A DNA stretch of 64,000 bases, from positions 372,001-436,000 of the forward strand of contig JAXMCK010000005.1 of assembly GCA_046349395.1 (NCBI GenBank), read 5' to 3'. Shown one piece after another: positions 28,461 to 36,200 of this stretch (its first letter is position 1; the number at the start of each line of letters is the position of its first letter). The notes under the pieces are model-generated. The model saw nothing but the letters and a program-made list of their open reading frames with translations, made no database searches and was not told the DNA's origin. The position numbers and the translations under genes are program-made. This stretch comes from JAXMCK01 sp046349395 (GTDB taxonomy: Bacteria; Pseudomonadota; Alphaproteobacteria; Geminicoccales; Geminicoccaceae).

Positions 28461-29488
28461 GCAAGATCACAGGCGCGGAGCTGGAGGCGCGGCTGGCGGC
28501 CATGCCGCGGGTGAAGCTCGCGATGCTGCCGACCGCCCTGGAGCCGGCACCCCGGCTGTCGGCTGCCCTGGGCGGGCCAGAGATCTGGATCAAGCGGGAC
28601 GACATGACCGGGCTCTGCTTCGGCGGGAACAAGACCCGGCAGCTCGACTATGTCTTCGCGGACATCCTGAAGCAGGGCTGCGATACGGTCGTCGCCGGCA
28701 CCTACACCCAGTCGAACTGGTGCCGGCAGATGACGGCGGCGGCGAAGAAGCTGGGGCTCGACATCTCGCTTGTGCTGCTCCACGGCGAGAAAGGGCCGGC
28801 GCTGCAGGGCAACTTCCTGCTCTTCAAGCTGATGGGGGCGGACGTCACCGTCATCGACCTGCCGTCGCTGGAGCAGATCGCCCCGCATCTAGAGGCGAAG
28901 GCCGAGGCGCTGCGCAAGGCCGGCCGCAAGCCCTACGTCGTGGCACCGATGGACCTGAAGGGTCTGGCACTGGGGGCGGTGGGTTACGTCCAGGCGGCGG
29001 CCGAACTGGATGCACAGCTCGAAGCGCAGGGGCTGGAGGTCGACTGGGTGGCGCTGGCCGGGGCCAACATGACGCCGGCCGGCATGGCGTTGGGGCTGAA
29101 GGCGCTGGGGCGGCAGGTGCGCATCCTAAACATCGCGCCGATCAAGTGGAGCGAGGACCGGGCGGTCGACATCGCCCGGATCGGCAATGCGGCGGCGGAC
29201 CTCTTGGGGATTGAGACGCGGCTCGAGCCGTCAGATGTGGAGAACCACGACGAGTATATCGGGCCGCGCTACGGCGTGATGACCGATGGCTGCCGGGAGG
29301 CGCTGCGGCTCGTCGCCGGAACGGAAGGGCTGATCCTCGATCCCGTCTACAGCGGCAAGGCGATGGCGGGGCTGATCGACCGGATCAGGAAGGGGCATAT
29401 CCGCAAGGGCCAGCGCGTCGTCTACGTGCATACCGGCGGCATGCCCGCACTGTTCGCCTATGCGGGCGATCTGGGATTGGCGGCATGA
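28457..29488 (+). CDS. PLP-dependent D-cysteine desulfhydrase/ACC deaminase family enzyme
   Basis: A 343-residue fold-type II PLP enzyme. The lysine that binds PLP is in CFGGNKTRQLDYV, followed by a TYTQSNWCRQMTAAAKKLGL segment and a C-terminal DPVYSGKAMAGLI that closes the active site. The family includes D-cysteine desulfhydrase, ACC deaminase and L-cysteate lyase-like enzymes, so it acts on a small, often D-configured amino acid. Its ATG overlaps the stop of the GMC gene (ATGA), and its own stop overlaps the start of the next GMC gene, indicating tight translational coupling. Confidence 0.87.
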   Translation: MSKITGAELEARLAAMPRVKLAMLPTALEPAPRLSAALGGPEIWIKRDDMTGLCFGGNKTRQLDYVFADILKQGCDTVVAGTYTQSNWCRQMTAAAKKLGLDISLVLLHGEKGPALQGNFLLFKLMGADVTVIDLPSLEQIAPHLEAKAEALRKAGRKPYVVAPMDLKGLALGAVGYVQAAAELDAQLEAQGLEVDWVALAGANMTPAGMALGLKALGRQVRILNIAPIKWSEDRAVDIARIGNAAADLLGIETRLEPSDVENHDEYIGPRYGVMTDGCREALRLVAGTEGLILDPVYSGKAMAGLIDRIRKGHIRKGQRVVYVHTGGMPALFAYAGDLGLAA

Positions 29489-31074
29489 GCTGGGACGTGA
29501 TCGTCGTGGGTGCCGGTGCCGCGGGAGCGGCCGTGGCGGCACGGCTCAGCGAGGATCCCGGGCGGCGCGTCCTGCTGCTGGAGGCCGGGACGGACTACCG
29601 CACGGCGGATACGCCGGAAGCGATGAAGAGCCTCAACCCGTTCAACGTGATCCTGCCGAAGCGCTTCCAGGCGCAGTACATGTGGCCGTCGCTGATGGCG
29701 ACGCGGACGAGCCGGCAGGCGCCGCGGCTGTTGTGGCGCGGGCGCGGTGTCGGCGGCAGCACGTCCATCAACGGCATCATCGCGATCCGCGGCGTGCTCG
29801 ATGCGTTCGACGAATGGGCGGAGCTGGGCTGCGAGGGCTGGTCCGGGCAGGAGGTTCTCCCCTTCTTCAACCGGCTGGAGGACGATCTCGCGTTCGGCGA
29901 GCGGCCCTGGCACGGCAAGGGCGGGCCGATCCCGATCTGGCGGGCACCGCTGGAGCAGTGGGGTCCCGTCGACCTGGCACTGAAGGATGCGGCGCTGGAT
30001 CTCGGCTATCCCTGGTGCGAGGACCTGAACGCGCCGACGGCTGAGGGGGTCTGCTGCTACGCGATCAACTCGCGGGACGGTGTGCGCGTCTCGACCAATG
30101 ACGGCTATCTGGAGCCGGCTCGGTCGCGGCCGAACCTGGAGATTTGGGGGGACAGTCATGTCGACCGCGTCCTGCTGGACCTGCGGCGGGCGGTCGGCGT
30201 GCGCGCCCGCTGCAAAGGCGAGTGGGTCGATCTCGCGGCGAAGGAGGTCGTGCTCAGTGCGGGTGCGTTCCACTCGCCACCGATCCTGATGCGGTCGGGC
30301 ATCGGGCCGGCGGCGGAGCTGAAGAAGCACGGCATCGAGGTGGTGAAGGCGCTCCCGGTCGGCGAGCGGGTGTTCGACCATCCCTATGTGCGGATCGAGC
30401 TGAAGCTGAAGCCCGAGCTGAAGCCTACGGACGCGGAAACGCGCCACACCAATTGCTGCGTGAAGTACAGTTCGCGCCTCGCCAGCGGCGGGTCGAACGA
30501 CATGCTGATCATGGGCTTCAACCATGGCGGCGTCGGCGGCGAGCTCGATCCCTCGATGTTCGGCGAGGCCGGCATCCATGTCGGGCTGTTCGAGGCCTTC
30601 TCGCGCGGGCGGGTTCGCCTCGCCTCCCCTGATCCGCTGCAGGATCCCTTGGTCGACCTCAACATGCTGGACGACGAGCGGGACCTCGTCCGCATGCGCG
30701 ACGGGGCGCGACGGCTGGTGCGGATCGGCGTCCACGAGAAGGTGCAGGCGGTCACCCGCGAGGTGCAGATCGGCAATACGGGGCGGCCGATCGCGGAGTT
30801 GGTCGACGGGTCGGACCAAGCCTACGACGACTGGCTGCTCGCCGACTGCTCCGAGGCGCAGCACGGGGCCGGCGGCTGCTGCATGGGGCCCTATGGGGTC
30901 GAGGACGGCAAGAGTGTCGTCGATCCGGACGGGCGCGTGCGCGGCATCCAGGGTCTCCGCGTCGCCGACGCCTCGATCATGCCCTACGACTGCAAGGCCA
31001 ACACGAACCTGACGACCATCATGATCGGCGAGCACATCGCCGACCGCATGCGTCGGGCGGCGACCCAGCCGTAG
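29485..31074 (+). CDS. GMC oxidoreductase, choline-dehydrogenase type
   Basis: A 529-residue FAD enzyme of the choline/alcohol dehydrogenase branch. It starts VIVVGAGAAGAAVAARLSED, has the GMC_1 signature GRGVGGSTSINGIIAIRG and a GMC_2-like AGAFHSPPILMRSGIGPA. The active-site histidine is in EAQHGAGGCCMGPYG and the partner asparagine in CKANTNLTTIMIGEHIAD; CC replaces the more usual TC before MG. It is clearly different from the GMC enzyme at 26832 (about 25-30 % alike by eye) and probably oxidises an alcohol group of another intermediate. It is the last gene of the operon. Confidence 0.87.
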   Translation: MSWDVIVVGAGAAGAAVAARLSEDPGRRVLLLEAGTDYRTADTPEAMKSLNPFNVILPKRFQAQYMWPSLMATRTSRQAPRLLWRGRGVGGSTSINGIIAIRGVLDAFDEWAELGCEGWSGQEVLPFFNRLEDDLAFGERPWHGKGGPIPIWRAPLEQWGPVDLALKDAALDLGYPWCEDLNAPTAEGVCCYAINSRDGVRVSTNDGYLEPARSRPNLEIWGDSHVDRVLLDLRRAVGVRARCKGEWVDLAAKEVVLSAGAFHSPPILMRSGIGPAAELKKHGIEVVKALPVGERVFDHPYVRIELKLKPELKPTDAETRHTNCCVKYSSRLASGGSNDMLIMGFNHGGVGGELDPSMFGEAGIHVGLFEAFSRGRVRLASPDPLQDPLVDLNMLDDERDLVRMRDGARRLVRIGVHEKVQAVTREVQIGNTGRPIAELVDGSDQAYDDWLLADCSEAQHGAGGCCMGPYGVEDGKSVVDPDGRVRGIQGLRVADASIMPYDCKANTNLTTIMIGEHIADRMRRAATQP

Positions 31075-31121
31075 CCCACGTCCGCGCGAGGTTGACGGGC
31101 TCGCAGGCCCGACACAGATCA

Positions 31122-31140
31122 CCCGCGGATGCATCGCGGG
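31122..31140 (+). promoter_or_regulatory. Inverted repeat between the GMC gene and the first Tat-type protein gene
   Basis: Six-base arms (cccgcg / cgcggg) surround gatgcat. It lies 47 bases after the previous stop and just before the ggggggt ribosome site of the next gene. It may end the catabolic operon or shape the leader of the next gene. Confidence 0.3.
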
Positions 31141-31151
31141 GGGTCTGAACG

Positions 31152-32156
31152 ATGACATTCGATCGCCGTAGAGCACTCGGTGCGATGGCCGCCGGCCTGG
31201 CCGTCTCGGGCCTCGACGCCTCGCCGGCCGAAGCGCTCGACACGACGGCGACGACGTCGATCCTGCTCTACAACCGCTCGACCGGCGCCTACCGCGTCTT
31301 CACGCCGAACAGCCTCTACGATCCGGGCACGACCCGGAGCGGCACCGATGCGGCGCGCTTCGCGAACGTGACCGCTGCTACCGCCGTCGCCCGCAGCTTC
31401 GCCGGCACCTCATCGACCGTGACGCATCGGGGTGTCTTGACCTTGCGCGGCTCGACGAGCGTCACGCCGGCCTGGGAGGTCGCGGGCTGGAACGGGACGG
31501 GCTGGCTGCGCAAGGCGGGCGGCTCACTCAGGTTCAACGCTTTGCCGTGGACGCCGCGCGGCCAGCTGTTCGACACCGGCGGCCTCGTCCTGCAACTCGA
31601 CACGACGCAGATCGCAAGCGGCCAACTCTCGCTCACTTCCACCGCCGACACGTCCTGGACGTGGCGGACACGGGCCGTGGTCAACAGCGTCCAGCCCTTC
31701 GATTCAAGCTTCGCGATAGGCTGCGAGGCGGGGCGGTTCTACGGCATGGCGCGCAGTGACAACCTTTCGCAGTTCACCGCCATCGAGGCCGGCACCGAGG
31801 CCGACCTCAACATCGTCTATCTGCGCTCGATCGCGAGCCAGCGTGGGCAGGTCTACACCTATCCCGGGCGGGTTATGGTCTACGACCGCCTGACCGGGGT
31901 CGCGCAGTTCTATTGGTTGCCGAGCACCGGCTCGCTGCGCGGGGCCACGCTGATGCTGACGGCCCGGCTGGCGGTCGGCTGGACCCATGTCGTGCCGTTC
32001 CGCTACGGCTGGTTCTTCTATCACCGCACCCGGCGGCTGGCGCAGATGGGGACCGTCCGCTCGCGCTTCCCGAGCCCCGGATGGCGGCTCGTCAACGGCT
32101 ATCTCTGGCCCGACAACACGCTGGGCGACTTCACCGACGCGGTCGGTTTCGGTTGA
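31152..32156 (+). CDS. Exported protein of unrecognised family, first of a tandem pair
   Basis: A 334-residue protein with a twin-arginine-like signal (MTFDRRRALGAMAAGLAVSG..., cleavage near PAEA). The mature part is beta-rich with few charged residues. Two similar stretches, SILLYNRSTGAYRVF near the N-terminus and VMVYDRLTGVAQFYWL near residue 240, suggest repeated propeller-like or lectin-like blades. The segment GWTHVVPFRYGWFFYHRTRR (about 275-294) recalls the repeat found in tachylectin/FG-GAP-type proteins. No catalytic residues are recognised. The neighbouring gene at 32174 encodes a paralogue, so the pair arose by duplication. Confidence 0.7.
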   Translation: MTFDRRRALGAMAAGLAVSGLDASPAEALDTTATTSILLYNRSTGAYRVFTPNSLYDPGTTRSGTDAARFANVTAATAVARSFAGTSSTVTHRGVLTLRGSTSVTPAWEVAGWNGTGWLRKAGGSLRFNALPWTPRGQLFDTGGLVLQLDTTQIASGQLSLTSTADTSWTWRTRAVVNSVQPFDSSFAIGCEAGRFYGMARSDNLSQFTAIEAGTEADLNIVYLRSIASQRGQVYTYPGRVMVYDRLTGVAQFYWLPSTGSLRGATLMLTARLAVGWTHVVPFRYGWFFYHRTRRLAQMGTVRSRFPSPGWRLVNGYLWPDNTLGDFTDAVGFG

Positions 32157-32173
32157 GAAAAAAAGGCACCAAG

Positions 32174-33196
32174 ATGAACCTCGACCGCCGCACCGTCCTC
32201 GGCACGCTCGCCGGCAGCGTCGCCGCCGCGACACTGCCGAGCCGCCCTGCAGAGGCGGGGAACCCGAACTACATACCCTCGATCCTCCTCTACAACCGCA
32301 GCATCGGCGCTTGGCTGTTCCAGACTCCAGCCGGACTGAGGCTGCCGGGCACCCGCAGCAGGGGCACGGACACGGCTCGTTTCGCGGGTGTTGCGAGTTC
32401 TGTCGGCGTCGTCCGGGGGTTTCAGGGCAACTTTAGTGTGGGCATGCTATCCCTTCGCGGGTCCACGGTCGCCACGCCCACCTGGGAGGTCAGCGCCTTC
32501 ACTGGCAACGGCTGGACCCGGCGTGCAGGCGACAATCTGACGTCCAACGGCGCGCGGCTGATCCCTGAGCGGTGGCTGCTAGACGACGATCGCAAGAACA
32601 TCACGATGATCGGCGCGCAGCGCGCGGCGCACATGCGGCTCACGCTGACCACCAGTGCGAACTCGTCCTGGTTGTTGCGAACACGGGGCCTGTATATCGG
32701 AGACCATCCGGTCGACACGAACTATGCAATCGCGGGCGGCGCCAATCCGTGGTTCTGGGGCATGGCCAAGGGGGCGAGCCTTGCCGAGTTCCAGAACCTG
32801 TACTTCGATTCCGACCGAGCACCCCGGCTCGCGGTCATGCGCCGGCTCGGAACGCTCCGCGGCCATGTCTACGGACCAGTCAGCACCGCGTATGGCTCCA
32901 CGCTTCTGGTCTACGAGCCGGCCAGCGGGCTCGGGCAGTTCGTGAAGCTGGGTATCAGCGACACGCTCGACGCGGCGCGCATCCTGGTGACGGCGCAACT
33001 CGCGGTCGGTTGGACCCACGTCGTGCCGTTCAAGCACGGCTGGTTCTTCTACCATCGGACGCGGCGTTGCGCGCAGATCGCCACCGTGGCGCCGCTCAAC
33101 TTCACTTCCGGCCCCCGCCTGAGGAACGGCCATTTCTGGCCCGACGGGTCCTTGCCGGAGTTCACCGACGCGGTCGGGTACCCCGAACTGGCCTGA
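32174..33196 (+). CDS. Exported protein of unrecognised family, second of a tandem pair
   Basis: A 340-residue paralogue of the gene at 31152. It has a shorter Tat-like signal (MNLDRRTVLGTLAGSVAAATLP), a matching N-terminal SILLYNRSIGAWLFQ, the shared LSLRGST..TPTWEVSAF segment and the strongly conserved ARLAVGWTHVVPF-type end (here AQLAVGWTHVVPFKHGWFFYHRTRR). The C-terminus (WPDGSLPEFTDAVGYPELA) also matches its twin. The two are 17 bases apart and probably co-transcribed. The conserved C-terminal block marks the functional core; the middle is diverged, as expected for proteins with different ligands. Confidence 0.7.
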   Translation: MNLDRRTVLGTLAGSVAAATLPSRPAEAGNPNYIPSILLYNRSIGAWLFQTPAGLRLPGTRSRGTDTARFAGVASSVGVVRGFQGNFSVGMLSLRGSTVATPTWEVSAFTGNGWTRRAGDNLTSNGARLIPERWLLDDDRKNITMIGAQRAAHMRLTLTTSANSSWLLRTRGLYIGDHPVDTNYAIAGGANPWFWGMAKGASLAEFQNLYFDSDRAPRLAVMRRLGTLRGHVYGPVSTAYGSTLLVYEPASGLGQFVKLGISDTLDAARILVTAQLAVGWTHVVPFKHGWFFYHRTRRCAQIATVAPLNFTSGPRLRNGHFWPDGSLPEFTDAVGYPELA

Positions 33197-33277
33197 GGCC
33201 CAAAACGTCGCCCGCATGGGCCTGACCACCGTCGGCGAGCGAATCGCGTAACGCGGCTACGGATCGGCGCCTCAGGC

Positions 33278-36200
33278 TCAGAGCAGAGACGAGGCGGGTC
33301 CAGCGGCGTAGGGGAGCATCTGAAGCTTCAGGAGGTCGGCACCCGGGTCGAGTGAGCGGCGCTGCCGCCAGCGTTCCAGCCAGAGCAGGAACTGATCGGC
33401 CGGCATGGGCTGGGCGATGAGGAAGCCCTGGACCAGACGGCAGCCGAGCCGGCGCAGCTCCATGAGCTGGTCCAGGGTCTCGACACCCTCGGCCTCCGTG
33501 ACGAGGCCCAGTTCCTTGCCCAGCGTGACGATGGTGCCGACGACCGCCGCGGCGCGCCGTGACTGGGTCAGCTCGACGACGAAGGAGCGGTCGATCTTCA
33601 AAACGTCGACGGGCAGGCTGGAGAGGCGGCCGAGCGACGAGTAGCCGATCCCGAAATCGTCGATCGCCACCTTCATACCCAGCTCGCGCAGATGCGCGAG
33701 GCGGCGCTCCGCACTCTTCGCACCCATCAGCATGCCCTCGGTGACCTCGAGCACGAGACGTCCGGGCGGCACGCCCAGATCGTCGGTCGCGGTCGCCAGC
33801 GCTTCGAGCAGGCCGTCCCAGACGAGACAGCGCGGGGCGAGGTTGACCCACACCTGCACGTCGCAGAGGCCCTCGGTGCCCCAGGCGTGCAGATCGCGTG
33901 AGGTGCGCTGCAGGATGAACGAGGTCAGCGGCAGGATGGCCGGCCCGCTCTCGGCGGCGTTGATGAACTCGTGCGCGTCGAGCCGGCCGCGCTCGGGATG
34001 GTTCCAGCGTGCCAGCGCCTCGACGGCGACGACCTCCAGCGTGGCGAGGTCGACGATCGGCTGGTAGTCGACGTCCATCTCGCCGCGGGCGACGGCACCC
34101 ATCACGGCGATGCCGATCGCCTCGATGCGCCTGCTGTCGGCGAGCATGGCGGGCTCGAAGACCTTCCAGGTCGCCCGGCCGGCCTCCTTCGCGGCGTAGA
34201 GGGCCCGGTCGGCGTTGGTCAGCAGCTGCTCCGCCGTGCCGGGGTGGCGCGGGTAGACGCTGACGCCGACGCTGCAGCAGGGCTCCAGGACGGTGCCGTT
34301 GATGGTGAAGGGCTGGGCCAATGCCTCGACCAGCCGCTGGGCCAGGGTGCGGAAGGCACCCGGTCCCTTGTTGCCCCAGGCCAGAACAGCGAACTCGTCG
34401 CCGCCGAGGCGGGCCACGAGGTCGTCGGCCCGCACGGTGTCCAGGAGGCGCTGGGCCGCCTGACGCAAGACGGCATCGCCGACGACGTGGCCGTGGACGT
34501 CGTTCACTTCCTTGAACTGATCGAGATCGACGAGGAGGACACCCAGCCGCTTGCCGTCCCTGTCCGCCTGCTCGCGCCGCAGGTTCAGCTCGCGCTGCAG
34601 CAGGGCACGGTTGGCGAGGCCGGTCAGCGCGTCGTGCGTCGCCTGATGCTCGATCTCGCGCGCAATGCGCTTGCGCTCGGTGATGTCGCTGACGACCATC
34701 AGCGTGCCACCGTCGCGCGTGCGCTGGCGTCGTGTCTCGATGTAGCGGCCGTCCAGCAGCACGAACTCGTCGGTGCCCGGCTGGCGCATGCAGGCCGCCC
34801 GCTCGGCGACGACGCGCTCGGCGTCCTCCTCCGGAATGGGAACGCCCTCGCCGGCACGGGCAGCTTCGCGGATCACGTCCTGGAACCGCACGCCCGGCAC
34901 CCGAAGGTGGGCGGTGAGTGGGAACATGCTGCGGTAGCGCGTATTGCAGAGAATGAGACGCAGGTCGGCGTCGTACATCGCGAGGCCGTCCGACATCGTG
35001 GAAAGCGCCTCGTCGAGTTCGTTGCGACTCCTCTCGAGCTGCAGCTCCAGCTGCTTCCTTGCCGTGATGTCCGCCAGGAGCAGAACGAAGCCGCCGTCCT
35101 GCGTCGGATGCGCCCGCCCTTCCAGATAGCGACCGTCGTACAGCGCAAGCTCCCGCACACCGCCTTGCCGCAGGAAGGCAATGCGCTGGTCGATCATGGC
35201 CTCGGCGTCGCCTGTCTCGAGGTCGAGGATCTCGCCCAGCCGAGCCGCCTCCCTGATCGCGTCGCGGAAACTCGACCCGGGAACCCGAAGGTGCCCCGTC
35301 AACGGGAAGAACTGGCGGTAGCGATCATTGCAGAGCACGAGCCGCAGCTCGGCGTCGTACATCGCGAGGCCGTCCGACATCGAGGCCAGTGCCCGATCGA
35401 GCTTGTTCATGCTGCTCTCGACCTGCAGTTCCAGGCGCCGGCGCTCGGTGATGTCGGTCAGCAGGAGCAGCACGCCGCCATCACGGGTGCGCTCGGTGCT
35501 GGTCTCCATGATGCAGCCATTGCGCAGGACAAGCTCGTGCACGCCGAGCTTGCGGACGAAGGCGACCCGTTGGGCGACGAAGCCCTCGTCGTCGCCGGCC
35601 TCGCGGACCACGCCCTCCCCGTTGCGGTCGGCCGCGCGGATGATGTCGCCGAAGTAGGCTCCGGGGACGATCATGTCCCGGGTACGCGGGAAAATGCTGC
35701 GGTACCGCTCGTTGCAGAGCACGAGCCGTAGGTCGGCGTCGTACATGACGAGCGCGTCGGACATCGTGGCCAACGCCTCGTCGAGCTTGTTCTTGCTGCT
35801 CGCGAGCTGCTGCGCGAGTTCCCTTCGCTCCGTCACGTCCGTCAGCACGAGAAGACAGCCGCCATCGGGCGTGAGCTTCGTCCGGCATTCGATGCTGCGA
35901 CCGTCGCCGAGGGTGAACTCGCTCATCCCGTCGTGGCGCAGCCGGGCCACCGACTCCGCGATCAACGCCTCCTCGTTGCCGTTCTCGGGCCTGACGCCCT
36001 CGCCGACCCGCATGGCCTCGCGCAGGATGGCGACGAAGGATACTCCCGGCACGCGCAGGTGAGCGGTGAGCGGGAACATGTTGCGGTACTGCGGATTGCA
36101 CAGCACGAGCCGCAGATCGGCATCGTACATCGCCAGACCGTCGGCCATGGTCGAGAGCGCCTGATCGAGATCGTTTCGGCTGTGCTCGACCTGCAGCTCC

